Below, piece by piece: positions 26,551-35,109 of a stretch of DNA of 45,564 nt. The notes beneath the pieces were generated by a model that was not told where the DNA came from, did no database searches, and saw nothing but the letters and a program-made list of their open reading frames with translations. A program made the translations under genes and the position numbers. This stretch comes from Candidatus Zhuqueibacterota bacterium (GTDB taxonomy: Bacteria > BS750m-G25), in NCBI GenBank assembly GCA_016783505.1, contig JADHWK010000016.1, forward strand, positions 1 through 45,564, written 5' to 3'. Each line of letters opens with the position of its first letter. The first letter of the stretch is position 1.

Positions 26551-26621
26551 AGCCAAGCGGACAATGATGGTCCTACCGGATAAAACCCCCAGCTTCATCT
26601 TTCGGGGATGGTGAACAGGAC

Positions 26622-27785
26622 ATGCTTCTTTTGCATTTAGCCCTTATCGTCATTCTGAGCAAACTGGTCTCGGCCCTGGCGGCAAAATATAAGCAGCCCC
26701 CTGTTCTGGGGATGCTGTTGCTGGGGCTATTGCTGGGGCCCTCGGGATTTCACTTTATTGACTCGGAGATTGTATTAAAAAGCCTCGCCAAACTCGGAGT
26801 CCTGATCCTCATCTTCATGGTGGGTCTGGAGACAGATTTTGGGGGGATGAGGAGGCAGGGAAGGGCCTCCTTTTTGGCCGCCTTGGGGGGCGTTATCTTC
26901 CCCTTTGGGCTGGGAATTGGAACTGCTTTGTTCTTCAACTATGGATTGCTCGAGGGTTTCGTCATCGGAACTATCCTGACGGCAACCAGCGTGAGCGTCA
27001 CCGCTATGACCCTTATAGATTTGGGAAAGCTCAAGACGGCGGAGGGAACCACAATCCTCGGGGCGGCGATTCTCGATGATATCTTTGGGATCTTATTAAT
27101 TTCCATTATACTTTCCCTTGGGGGCGGTCAGACGAACATATGGGCCGTATTGGGGAAAATCATTCTGTTCTTTTTCATCACTACGGGGATCGGGATTTTT
27201 GCTTTTCCAAAATTGATGCGCTTCTCAGAGAGGCTCCATGTGCCCCACGGGGCGGTCGCCATTGCCCTGGGTCTGGCTTTCTTATATGCCTGGATCGCAG
27301 AACTCGGGAGGATTGCCTATATCACCGGGGCCTATCTTGCCGGGCTCTTTTTGGGAAGAACCACTACCCAGCGTCGTATTATCGCCGGGATGGAAACCCT
27401 GGGACAATCCCTTTTCACAGCTATCTTCTTTGTAAATATCGGGCTGGAAACCGAGCTAAAGGGCTTGAGTGAAAGCTATCTTTTTGTCCTTATCTTTGTC
27501 TTAGCCGCCATATTGGGGAAGGTGATCGGAAGCGGAATCGGAAGCTGGACCTCCGGGTTCAACCGGGCCCAATCCCTCCGGGTGGGCATCGGGATGATGC
27601 CCAGGGGCGAGGTGGCCCTGGTGGTTGCCTCCGTCGGTCTGTCAAATCAACTGATCGGACAGGTCGAGTATTCCGGAACCGTGGTGATGGCCATCCTGAC
27701 GGCTCTGCTGACCCCATTCCTCCTGAAGCTGGCTTTTGGTAAAAAGGAAATTCAGGATAATCCACCGGGGGAACTGCACGCCTAA
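26622..27785 (+). CDS. CPA2-family Na+/H+ antiporter
   Basis: 387 residues with 12-13 membrane segments. It starts KLVSALAAKYKQPPVLGMLL with GLLLGPSG, the cation:proton antiporter 2 N-terminus. The ion-binding pair is D152-D153 in AAILDDIFGI, the double-Asp motif of electrogenic NapA-like exchangers; KefB/C-type K+ channels have Gln-Asp. The unwound helices TATSVSVTAMTL and MMPRGEVALVVAS are conserved. The regulatory RCK/TrkA-N tail is absent. It precedes EIIA and PII-like genes. Likely exchanges Na+ for H+, linking the sodium and proton gradients. Confidence 0.85.
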   Translation: MLLLHLALIVILSKLVSALAAKYKQPPVLGMLLLGLLLGPSGFHFIDSEIVLKSLAKLGVLILIFMVGLETDFGGMRRQGRASFLAALGGVIFPFGLGIGTALFFNYGLLEGFVIGTILTATSVSVTAMTLIDLGKLKTAEGTTILGAAILDDIFGILLISIILSLGGGQTNIWAVLGKIILFFFITTGIGIFAFPKLMRFSERLHVPHGAVAIALGLAFLYAWIAELGRIAYITGAYLAGLFLGRTTTQRRIIAGMETLGQSLFTAIFFVNIGLETELKGLSESYLFVLIFVLAAILGKVIGSGIGSWTSGFNRAQSLRVGIGMMPRGEVALVVASVGLSNQLIGQVEYSGTVVMAILTALLTPFLLKLAFGKKEIQDNPPGELHA

Positions 27786-27859
27786 TGGGGGTGACTAACG
27801 CCAAGTGGGATTTTAAAATGCGTCGCTGAAAGCATATGTATCATTTGTAAAAATCCTCC

Positions 27860-27915
27860 TAACCCCCCCTAGCCCCCCTTTATTAAAGGGGGAACAAAAG
27901 GGGGGTTCAAAGGGG
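27860..27915. repeat. C/G-tract repeat with hairpin
   Basis: AACCCCCCCTAGCCCCCCTTTATTAAAGGGGG-type low-complexity sequence; CCCCCTTTA/TTAAAGGGGG at 27874-27892 is a palindrome and more G-tracts follow (AAAGGGGGGTTCAAAGGGGGA). This is a known style of spacer repeat in candidate-phylum genomes; here it lies between the antiporter and EIIA genes. Confidence 0.6.
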
Positions 27916-28042
27916 GACTTTGAGAAAGGCCAAAGGATTAAGAAATAGGATTTAGTGGCGAACTGTTACTTTAATTTTGAATATTTGTGCCGAACTTGAG
28001 AAATAATGTGTGAATAATAAAAGATTAGACGAGGGGAGTGAG

Positions 28043-28564
28043 ATGTTATCCAGAATGATTAAAGAGGAATTGATCCTTCTCGATCTGAAATCCAGGACAA
28101 AGGAAGAAATAATCGAAGAGATGGGCCACTTGTTTGTCCATTCCGGATCCATCTCGGACCTGGATGAATTCATCAGAACCATACAGGAGAGGGAGGCTAT
28201 TGAAAGCACGGCCATCGGCGGGGGCGTCGCCATTCCCCACGGGAGGTCGGGAGCGGTGGAGGAGTTGTGCATAGCCTTTGGTGGGTCCAAAACAGGGGTT
28301 GATTTTGGGTCCCTGGATGGAGAGCCCGTTCACCTGATCTTTATGATTGCCTCACCCCTGAGTGCCCCCGGGGAATACCTCCAGGCGGTGGCAAAGATCG
28401 CCCGATTCCTGAAGATGGAAGATTTGAAACATAAGTTGCTGGGCGCCAAAACGAAAGGGGATGTTCTGGAAGTCCTAAGGGAGTTCGATGCCAGGGTGCC
28501 AAGGAAGATCGAGGTAAAACCGAAGGAAGGAAGGACCATATATAAGTCGAAACAGGGAGATTAG
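28043..28564 (+). CDS. PTS EIIA type-2 domain protein
   Basis: 173 residues from ATG 28043 (GAGGGGAG ribosome site). Has the PtsN/fructose-type EIIA fold: KEEIIEEMGHLF, TAIGGGVAIPHGRS with the phosphorylatable H66, and GEPVHLIFMIASP..APGEYLQAVAKIARFL. No EIIB/EIIC gene is nearby, so it is a regulatory, not transport, EIIA. It sits between a Na+/H+ antiporter and a PII-like gene, with one base between its stop and the next ATG. It may control the antiporter according to phosphorylation state, an inference from context. Confidence 0.88.
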   Translation: MLSRMIKEELILLDLKSRTKEEIIEEMGHLFVHSGSISDLDEFIRTIQEREAIESTAIGGGVAIPHGRSGAVEELCIAFGGSKTGVDFGSLDGEPVHLIFMIASPLSAPGEYLQAVAKIARFLKMEDLKHKLLGAKTKGDVLEVLREFDARVPRKIEVKPKEGRTIYKSKQGD

Positions 28565-28565
28565 T

Positions 28566-28907
28566 ATGTATCTTCTAATTATAATACTCAATAAAGAGGA
28601 GTATCTCGGGGATCTCCTCTCGGTGCTCATCGAGCTGGGGGTGATGGATGCTACCATTGTGGACTCCGAGGCCATTGGTAAGGCCTTAGCGGTGAAGGTC
28701 CCCATCTTCGCGGGATTGCGTCTGCGGGGGGATCGGATATTTTCCAAGACCATCTTCGCCCTGGTGGAGGATAAGAACACCGGGGATGAAATCGTTCATC
28801 TATTAAAGGACATCGGTATAGATCTTCTGACACCGGGGGTGGGGAGGATCGTCACCATCAAGGTGGAGTCAGCCCTGGGAACCCCCTCGCCGCCGGATAT
28901 TGTGTGA
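28566..28907 (+). CDS. PII-like ferredoxin-fold regulatory protein
   Basis: 113 residues: MYLLIIILNKEEYLGDLLSVL, then GVMDATIVDSEAIGK and ALVEDKNTGDEIVHLLKDIG with GVGRIVTIKV. The strand-helix-strand pattern and the 'L-N-x-E-x-L-x-x-L-L' start resemble PII-like (nitrogen regulatory protein-like) families, though the classic T-loop and the PII nucleotide signature are not obvious. Begins one base after the EIIA stop, so translation is coupled. Together with EIIA it probably forms a regulatory unit for the antiporter. Confidence 0.6.
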   Translation: MYLLIIILNKEEYLGDLLSVLIELGVMDATIVDSEAIGKALAVKVPIFAGLRLRGDRIFSKTIFALVEDKNTGDEIVHLLKDIGIDLLTPGVGRIVTIKVESALGTPSPPDIV

Positions 28908-28989
28908 TCCCGAGGAAAATCCTATGGATTTCTTAGTTCTATTAGGTTGGATAAAAATTTATTGAATCGGGTTAAACGGCCGGAGGACC

Positions 28990-30117
28990 ATGAAAAGACT
29001 ACGCACCTTTTTTAATGGAATTTATAAGCAGGCCAAAGAGAAGCCGGTCCTGCGTACCCTGATGCCCCTGATCCGGATGATGGACAACTTCATCTTCGAG
29101 TCCGGGGGGGTGGTGACTGATGCTCCCCTGATCCGTGATGGGATCGGCACGCAGCGGTTTATGTCCATGGTGATTGTGGCGATTGCCCCGGCCACCATCG
29201 CTTCGGTCTATTTCTTCGGCTGGCGTTCGCTGTCCGTGATTGCGGTCTCCTATATTTTTGGCGGGATAACCGAGATTATCTTCGCCATCGTCAGAAAGGA
29301 ATCTATCAACGAGGGGCTGCTGGTAACCGGGATACTCTTTCCCTTAACCCTGCCCCCAACTATCCCCCTTTGGATGGTGGCCGTGGGGGTTGTGGTTGGT
29401 GTGGCCCTGGGGAAGGAGGTGTTCGGGGGCACTGGGAAGAATATCTTCAACCCGGCGCTGGTGGGGAGGGTTTTCCTGGCCATCGCCTTTCCGGTGGAGA
29501 TGACTACCAAATGGACAGCACCTGTGGGCGGTTTCTGGGGTGGTTTTACAACTTATCTTCCCGATGCGGTCACCTCAGCTACACCCCTGACCATTTTCAA
29601 ATCAACCGGCCAGCTCACCACCAATCTGGATTTGCTGTGGGGCAATGTGGCCGGGAGCCTGGGGGAAACCTCCGCCCTCCTGCTCATATTGGGGGGCCTG
29701 TTCCTGATGCTGACTAAGGTGAGCAACTGGCGCATACCGGTGGGCTATCTGGGCTCGGCCTTTGCCTTCGGATGGGTTATGTGGCTGCTGGTTCCCCAAA
29801 AGTTTGCCCCCCCAGTATTTCAACTGCTATCCGGAGGGCTGCTTTTCGGAACCTTCTTCATGGCCACCGACCCGGTCTCGGCCCCCATAACGAACCTGGG
29901 AAGGTGGATATATGCCCTTTTGCTCGGTATCATTACCATCATTATTCGGGGGTTGAGCGGATATGTGGAGGGGGTGATGTTTGCCATTTTATTCATGAAC
30001 ATCTTTTCATCCTTAATCAATGACATGACCGTTCCCCTCATTGCCAGGCGCAGGGAGCGGAGGGTTAAAGCCTCACTGAGTGCACGTCTTGGGAGTCCCA
30101 AAAATCTAACGAAATAA
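28990..30117 (+). CDS. nqrB: NQR-type subunit B (flavinylated membrane subunit)
   Basis: 375 residues, a paralogue of the RnfD at 16176. It is longer at the N-terminus: ~50 residues including KPVLRTLMPLIRMMDNFIFES and RDGIGTQRFMSMV, which corresponds to the NqrB extension ahead of 'RDxxDxKRxM'. The ApbE-type site is D-A-V-T-S-A-T (fits Dxx[ST][SG]AT) near residue 197. FGGTGKNIFNPALVGR and FFMATDPVSAPITN are conserved. First gene of an NQR-like set B-C-D-E-A-F. The basic C-terminal tail (RRRERRVK) is cytoplasmic. Confidence 0.88.
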   Translation: MKRLRTFFNGIYKQAKEKPVLRTLMPLIRMMDNFIFESGGVVTDAPLIRDGIGTQRFMSMVIVAIAPATIASVYFFGWRSLSVIAVSYIFGGITEIIFAIVRKESINEGLLVTGILFPLTLPPTIPLWMVAVGVVVGVALGKEVFGGTGKNIFNPALVGRVFLAIAFPVEMTTKWTAPVGGFWGGFTTYLPDAVTSATPLTIFKSTGQLTTNLDLLWGNVAGSLGETSALLLILGGLFLMLTKVSNWRIPVGYLGSAFAFGWVMWLLVPQKFAPPVFQLLSGGLLFGTFFMATDPVSAPITNLGRWIYALLLGIITIIIRGLSGYVEGVMFAILFMNIFSSLINDMTVPLIARRRERRVKASLSARLGSPKNLTK

Positions 30118-30130
30118 TGTTCTAAACAAG

Positions 30131-30268
30131 TATATCAGGTGATCAGGACATCAGTGGGAAGAATATTAGAAAATCAGGAGAACAGTATAGGATAGATGAG
30201 TTAAATGTTGCACGGAGAAAATAATCTGGTGTTCTGGTAACCTAATCCTCTTCCAACTGATTTACTGA
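30131..30268. repeat. Dispersed repeat family B, copy 3
   Basis: TATATCAGGTGATCAGGACATCAGTGGGAAG at the start matches copies 1 and 2; the right part (AATCTGGTGTTCTGGTAACC) is more diverged. Confidence 0.6.
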
Positions 30269-30280
30269 TCAGTCCGGCGT

Positions 30281-30520
30281 CAGTCGGGCGGGCCTATTGC
30301 AGAACTACCGCATCGGTCAGGCGCCCGACTGATAGGAATAAATTCCTATGCTAATCCAAATAAAGTATGTTGAAACATACTGTAATCAGTCCCGAAGTTT
30401 CGGGGCTTTCTTTGAAATAGCGTGATAATTTATTATCACGCAAATAGGAAACCAGTCCCAAGATCTTTACGACGATTTCAGAGTTGTGCCACAGGCCCGG
30501 GCGCCTGACCGACCTGACGG
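30281..30520. repeat. MITE-like repeat with divergent interior (family A)
   Basis: The ends match the other copies: CAGTCGGGCGGGCCTATTGC on the left and GTTGTGCCACAGGCCCGGGC..CCTGACGG on the right. The inside is different and includes a second inverted terminus (CGCCCGACTG at 30322-30331, exact complement of CAGTCGGGCG), suggesting a nested or rearranged element. Confidence 0.65.
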
Positions 30521-30591
30521 ATATTCTTATTTACTTTAATATCAGTAAAGGCCTAATGAAGAAAATGCGGCACTAAGTTCAGGAGGAACCC

Positions 30592-31203
30592 ATGACCAAA
30601 AAACTTAAGCAGAGATTGTGGATGATCGGTCTAATGGCCATAATGGGTGTTATTTCAGCTTCGCTTTTAGCCAGCATCTACCAGTATGCTCAACCCATCG
30701 TGGAACGGAACCGAAGGATTAAGCTCTATTCGGCGGTGCTGACCGTGTTGAGGGTTGATTATTCAATGCCGGATATGGAAGTAGTTTTTCAGGATAGGAT
30801 AAAAATTATCGAACAGGAGGGGCTGACCCTTTATGAAGGATATTCTGATAAGGGACGACTTTTAGGCTATGCCCTGCCCCTCAAGGGTGGGGGGTTCTGG
30901 GGGCCCATTGCCACGGTCCTCGGCCTTGAGCCCGACTGGGAGACCCTCAAAGGGATCGAGATTATTGAAAATGTGGAGACGCCGGGACTGGGTGCCCGGA
31001 TCACCGAACCGGCTTTTAAAGCCTCTTTTAGGGGGCTGAAGGCCACCCCCAACATCACTTATGTGCTGCATAAGGAGCCGGAAAGACCCAATGAATTTCA
31101 GGCCATAACCGGGGCCACAGAGACAAGTAAATCTATTGCCAGGATCTTTAACAAGGGGATCAGACAATATCGTGGAGTTTTTGAAATATCCCTTGCGCAA
31201 TGA
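30592..31203 (+). CDS. nqrC: NQR-type subunit C (covalent-FMN subunit)
   Basis: 203 residues. One N-terminal span (MIGLMAIMGVISASLLASIY) and a soluble FMN-binding domain. NQR-type features: GGGFWGPIATVLGLEPD..TLKGIEIIE and VETPGLGARI; flavinylation site A-I-T-G-A-T-E-T-S near residue 178. The residue three before the motif is Gln rather than Asp. AGGAGG precedes ATG 30592. More like NqrC than the RnfG at 17579 because of the 'GxGFWGPI' segment. Confidence 0.88.
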   Translation: MTKKLKQRLWMIGLMAIMGVISASLLASIYQYAQPIVERNRRIKLYSAVLTVLRVDYSMPDMEVVFQDRIKIIEQEGLTLYEGYSDKGRLLGYALPLKGGGFWGPIATVLGLEPDWETLKGIEIIENVETPGLGARITEPAFKASFRGLKATPNITYVLHKEPERPNEFQAITGATETSKSIARIFNKGIRQYRGVFEISLAQ

Positions 31204-31334
31204 AAATTGAAAAGTGTCTCGAACATTCGGGGGAAAATGCAAAATAGTGAAGAACAAATAACTTTGCATTTTGATATTTTCATTTTTCAATCAAGCTTAT
31301 GCGTGCCGGTGCATATCATTTGGATAAAATAATT

Positions 31335-31504
31335 ATGGCAGAAAAATTAATCGTTGAAGGATTCAAACAATTTGGAGGAAAGCATTGCCAGACGACGTCA
31401 CTGAAGAATGTATCTCTTTACTAGACAATTTGAAACAGAAGATTATTGAATGTTATGAGATAGAAGAACGAGCATTTCAGATATTAAGTAATACTGTAAA
31501 ATGA
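31335..31504 (+). pseudogene. BtrH-like gene reduced to terminal stubs
   Basis: ATG 31335 reads MAEKLIVEGFKQFGGKHCQT then TSLKNVSLY and a TAG at 31422: the start of BtrH N-terminal-type proteins (VEGFxxFGGKHCxTxxLxN, with the catalytic-type Cys). Immediately after, in another frame, NLKQKIIECYEIEERAFQIL runs to a TGA at 31502, matching a family C-terminal helix. About 90% of the gene between them is gone. It lies in the nqrC-nqrD gap. Confidence 0.6.
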
Positions 31505-31608
31505 AGTGGCAAAACAAGCCCAATAACAGATCAACTACGCCATTCCGATTATTAAAAATCCAATAGGAAAATGTATTATTTGGGCAAGGTGAATAGAAAG
31601 GAGATGCT

Positions 31609-32280
31609 ATGGCTGAAACTGGTATCCAAGTTCAAGCAATACCGATGGTGAAGCCCGGGTTGTCGCTCTGGCATAAGGTCAAAAAGAGCCGAAGTTACAC
31701 CGACTTAGTCAGGGGGCTGTGGGCGGATAACCCCACCTACCGCATGGTGCTGGGCATGTGTCCCACCCTGGCGGTGACCAATACCGCGGTGAACAGCGTG
31801 GCCATGGGTCTGGCCACCATGTCGGTTACCATCTTTAGCTCGGTCGCCATATCCATCATTCGCCGCATCATTCCCCGGCGGGTGCGTTTGGCGGTCTTTA
31901 TGATCATTATCGCCACCCTGGTCACCTTCGTGGATCTGTTTTTCAAAGCCGTCCTGCCGGACATCAGCGAAGCCCTGGGTGCCTATGTGGGGCTGATTAT
32001 CACCAATTGCATCATTCTGGGGCGGGCTGAGGCCTTTGCCTCGATCAACAAACCCTGGTACTCTTTCTTAGACGCCCTGGGAGTGGGACTGGGATTCACC
32101 GCTTCGCTTACCATTCTGGGCATGGTGCGGGAATTCTTAGGATTTGGCACCATCTTCTACCAGGAGGTCGCTGGCGCCGGTTGGACCGATTGGGCGATTA
32201 TGATCATGCCCCCGGGCGCCTTCTTAACCCTTGGGGTATTATATGGAATATTTAACAGCATCTCAAAACCTAAAGAATAG
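31609..32280 (+). CDS. nqrD: NQR/RNF-type subunit D
   Basis: 223 residues, six spans, homologous to RnfE/NqrD. The intramembrane cluster cysteines are present in LGMCPTLAVTN and ITNCIILGRAEAFAS. A ~35-residue N-terminal extension (to SYTDLVRGLW) is longer than in the RnfE at 18487. GAAAGGAG precedes ATG 31609. Nine bases separate it from nqrE, the closest spacing among the membrane genes of both sets. Confidence 0.92.
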   Translation: MAETGIQVQAIPMVKPGLSLWHKVKKSRSYTDLVRGLWADNPTYRMVLGMCPTLAVTNTAVNSVAMGLATMSVTIFSSVAISIIRRIIPRRVRLAVFMIIIATLVTFVDLFFKAVLPDISEALGAYVGLIITNCIILGRAEAFASINKPWYSFLDALGVGLGFTASLTILGMVREFLGFGTIFYQEVAGAGWTDWAIMIMPPGAFLTLGVLYGIFNSISKPKE

Positions 32281-32289
32281 GAGTAGATA

Positions 32290-32871
32290 ATGGAAGCTTT
32301 TCTTATCATCATTGCCTCGATCTTTACCGCCAATATTGCCCTGTCCAATTTTCTAGGGATGTGCCCCTTCATCGCCATCTCCAAGGACTATCACTCAGCC
32401 ATCGGGATGGGTATGGCGGTCACCTTTGTCCTCACCATTACGGCAACCGCAAACTGGATTATTGACTATTATGTCTTGGTGCCACTGGGGGTGGGATATT
32501 TGCGCTTTGTCATCTTCATTATCGTGATCGCTGCCATGGTGCAGATCGTGGAGATGTTTATGGAACGGTTCTCCCCCACCCTGTACAATGCCCTGGGTAT
32601 TTTCCTGCCGCTAATCACCGTCAACTGTGCCATTTTGGGGGTTTCGCTATTTATGATTTTGCGTGAATATACCTTTATCAAGGCGGTGGCCTTCGGTTTC
32701 GGGGGAGGGGTGGGCTGGAGCTTGGCCATTATCGCTATGGCCAGTATTCGCAATCGGCTGCAATTTTCCAATGTCCCCCGTCAACTTCAGGGAGCCGGCA
32801 TTACTATGATCATCGCCGGAATGATGGCCCTGGGGTTTATGGGCTTTGCCGGTATGGTGCCTATTCAATAA
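32290..32871 (+). CDS. nqrE: NQR/RNF-type subunit E
   Basis: 193 residues, six spans, homologous to RnfA/NqrE. Cysteines in LGMCPFIAISK and TVNCAILGVSL match the intramembrane iron-sulfur ligands. IALSNFLG at the start and MALGFMGFAGM at the end are family features. AGGAGTAG ribosome site. Followed by an intruding AT-rich gene rather than by nqrF. Confidence 0.92.
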   Translation: MEAFLIIIASIFTANIALSNFLGMCPFIAISKDYHSAIGMGMAVTFVLTITATANWIIDYYVLVPLGVGYLRFVIFIIVIAAMVQIVEMFMERFSPTLYNALGIFLPLITVNCAILGVSLFMILREYTFIKAVAFGFGGGVGWSLAIIAMASIRNRLQFSNVPRQLQGAGITMIIAGMMALGFMGFAGMVPIQ

Positions 32872-32905
32872 TTGCAGAGGAAACAGGGATGATTATAAAC
32901 AGTTG

Positions 32906-32926
32906 CTTCAAGGTTGCACCTTGAAG
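32906..32926. repeat. Palindrome left of the inserted HEPN-like gene
   Basis: CTTCAAGGT-TGC-ACCTTGAAG, nine-base perfect arms. A sister palindrome with the same core (TTCAAGGT/ACCTTGAA) lies on the other side of the gene at 33526-33548. Confidence 0.75.
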
Positions 32927-32972
32927 TATTACAAAAAAGTTCAGGTTACACTATGGGTAGGTTTTAATAAAA

Positions 32973-33494
32973 ATGGCTGAATTTAAAGACAGACTTTATA
33001 TGGCCCTTGGTCGACTTACCGTCAATTACTCTTTACTTGAGGAGAATTTTATACTTTTGATTACCGCCCTGCTTGGTGTAGACTTTAAGATTGGAGACAT
33101 CATTACATGCAAACAGTCGTTTTCTGGCCTACTTAAACTATCAGACGCCCTCTTTAGGCAAAAGATAGATGACCAAGAGTTACTTGAACAGTTAAGGCTT
33201 GTGATAAACCAGGCAAGTAAATGCGCCGAACGACGGAATTCATTAATTCACTCAATGTGGTACTTTGCTGATCCTGAAATTGGAACGGTGCAGATTAAGA
33301 AGAAGGTAAAGATCGGCAAAGGATTTCAGGACACCTTCGACCCTGCTGATGTTGATGATATCAATGATCTAGTAAAATCAATAGAAGAGACAGTACTCGC
33401 TGTAACTGGGCTGCTTATTGAAACCGAACGAAAAGGGTTCATTCGCTTCTTTGATATACCATTTCAGGAAGACAAGACGCAAAATAAAACCTAA
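32973..33494 (+). CDS. HEPN-like small protein inserted in the nqr operon
   Basis: 173 residues, all-helical appearance. RLTVNYSLLEENFILLIT and ERRNSLIHSMW are visible; R88-N-S-L-I-H93 fits the Rx4H motif of HEPN RNases. No partner gene (nucleotidyltransferase or antitoxin) is adjacent. GC content is lower than nqrE and nqrA on either side, and near-identical palindromes flank it, both pointing to insertion. It could be a lone HEPN toxin or a structural homologue without RNase activity; the family is not otherwise recognised. Confidence 0.5.
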   Translation: MAEFKDRLYMALGRLTVNYSLLEENFILLITALLGVDFKIGDIITCKQSFSGLLKLSDALFRQKIDDQELLEQLRLVINQASKCAERRNSLIHSMWYFADPEIGTVQIKKKVKIGKGFQDTFDPADVDDINDLVKSIEETVLAVTGLLIETERKGFIRFFDIPFQEDKTQNKT

Positions 33495-33525
33495 CCTATC
33501 ACTTTTAACTTTAAGGTAAATAATT

Positions 33526-33548
33526 CTTTCAAGGTTCAACCTTGAAAG
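33526..33548. repeat. Palindrome right of the inserted HEPN-like gene
   Basis: CTTTCAAGGTT-C-AACCTTGAAAG, eleven-base perfect arms, sharing its core with the palindrome at 32906-32926. There is no T-tract, so it is not a classic terminator. Confidence 0.75.
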
Positions 33549-33631
33549 AACAAATGTTATGGAATTTTCACAAGATTCTCGTAAGATAAATTTATATTGC
33601 TATTTAACTAGTTTAAAAAACAGGAAGGATT

Positions 33632-35080
33632 ATGGAGCAACTGAAGATCAAGAAATCATTTCGGGGGGGGATGAAGCTCCCGAAGTTTAAGGGAATTCCT
33701 GATGCAAACATCACCGACTATTTCAGCTTGCCAGCGCTGGTGGTTATCCCTTTGAGGCGGGGGACCGGAGCGGTCAATGAGCCATTAGTTCAGGTGGGCG
33801 ATGAGGTCAGGACGGGGCAGGTCATCGCCTGCAATAACGGGGAGGTGGCCACTCCGGTTCATGCCAGCATCAGCGGCAAGGTAGTGGCTATTGAGAAGAG
33901 ACTCCATCCGACCCAAAAGCCCACCCTGTCGGTGGTGATTGAGGGGGACGGCAGGGATGAGTGGATGAAAACGGCCGAAGAAAAAAGGGCGTGGGAGGAC
34001 CGCACTTCTGAGGAAATCGGTAAAGTGCTCTATGAAGCCGGGGTTACCGGGGGGGGCAAGGGGGGGTTCCCCACCGCTTACCGTTCATCTGAAGTTCCGC
34101 CCGAACAGATTCATACCCTGGTCATCAACGCTATCGAGACCGACCCCTATCTGGTGGCCAACCAACAAATCGTTCTTGATAAGCAGGATGAGTTTTTGCA
34201 GGGCATACGGATTCTTCGCAGGGCCCTGGGGGATGTGGTGGTGCTTTTGGGCGTTGATGTGAAAGACCAGGGATTGGGTAAGCCGCTTTCCGAAAATGCT
34301 AAGGATTGGCCCTGGCTGACCCTCTGTCCACTTCGGGCAAAGTATCCCCAGGGTGAGGAGGAGATTCTTCTCGGCACTTTGTTGAATATTAATCTGCCCG
34401 GCGGTAAAACCCCCGTTGATGCCGGGGTGGTGGTTCAGGATGCGGCCCAAGTGCTGGCGGCCTATGAAGCAGTAGCGCTGGGCAAGCCATTTATTGAAAG
34501 GACGATATCCGTCGGCGGAGATGGGGTAAATTCCCCAAGGAATTTGAAGGTTAGGGTGGGAACGCCCATCCGAGCTATCGCCGATGAATTGGCCCCCAAC
34601 ATCCCCCTGCGGGTAGCCATGAACGGTCTCCTCAAGGGAGTGTATGTGAAGAATTTAGAATCACCCGTCCTGCGGGAGACCGCCGGGCTGACCCTTCTGA
34701 CCGCGTATGATGATCGAACACCTTTCTATTTTGTGAGGATGGGGTTAAATACGTTTTCCTATACCCGTTCGTTTATTTCCCTCCTCCCGGAAAAACCTGT
34801 CGAGCCCAGGCTGCGCGGGGAGGAGCGCGCCTGCCTTAGTTGCGGTTACTGTATTGACGTCTGTCCGGTGGGGCTGGTGCCCACCTACCTGGCCCGATAT
34901 GCTGAAAAAAAGATGTGGGATGAGGCTCAGGAACTGGACATCCTGGCGTGTATTGACTGCAATCTGTGCAGCTATGTGTGCCCGTGTAAGATTTCCCTGG
35001 CGGAACAGATAAAAAAGGGGAAGAGAAGAGTCGCCAAGAAGTTGGCAAAAGAGGAGGCTGCTCAAGCGGCTGTTAGCTAA
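33632..35080 (+). CDS. RnfC-like subunit in the NqrA position, with two 4Fe-4S motifs
   Basis: 482 residues. Overall fold as RnfC/NqrA: KSFRGGMKLPKFKG start, a lipoyl-like VATPVHASISGKV, and a central Rossmann-like domain. The C-terminal part has CLSCGYCIDVCP (~400) and CIDCNLCSYVCP (~440), the ferredoxin-type motifs of RnfC; known NqrA proteins lack them. The middle is NqrA-leaning: the RnfC loop GMGGAAFPTHVK is GGGKGGFPTAYR and RnfC's NGAECEPYL is NAIETDPYL. It therefore combines RnfC clusters with NqrA-like substitutions, inside a set that ends with NqrF. A basic, Ala-rich tail closes the protein. GGAAGG lies before ATG 33632. Confidence 0.88.
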   Translation: MEQLKIKKSFRGGMKLPKFKGIPDANITDYFSLPALVVIPLRRGTGAVNEPLVQVGDEVRTGQVIACNNGEVATPVHASISGKVVAIEKRLHPTQKPTLSVVIEGDGRDEWMKTAEEKRAWEDRTSEEIGKVLYEAGVTGGGKGGFPTAYRSSEVPPEQIHTLVINAIETDPYLVANQQIVLDKQDEFLQGIRILRRALGDVVVLLGVDVKDQGLGKPLSENAKDWPWLTLCPLRAKYPQGEEEILLGTLLNINLPGGKTPVDAGVVVQDAAQVLAAYEAVALGKPFIERTISVGGDGVNSPRNLKVRVGTPIRAIADELAPNIPLRVAMNGLLKGVYVKNLESPVLRETAGLTLLTAYDDRTPFYFVRMGLNTFSYTRSFISLLPEKPVEPRLRGEERACLSCGYCIDVCPVGLVPTYLARYAEKKMWDEAQELDILACIDCNLCSYVCPCKISLAEQIKKGKRRVAKKLAKEEAAQAAVS

Positions 35081-35109
35081 ACAGTAAAGAGCACATTGGG
35101 AAATCCGAT

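Larger units (their letters stand above)
30118..30591. other. nqrB-nqrC spacer made of repeats
   Basis: No gene. It contains family B copy 3 and a family A element (30281-30520). The latter carries three palindromes: AGTATGTT-GA-AACATACT, a TCCCGAAG copy and GCGTGATAAT-TT-ATTATCACGC (30420-30441). Confidence 0.7.
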
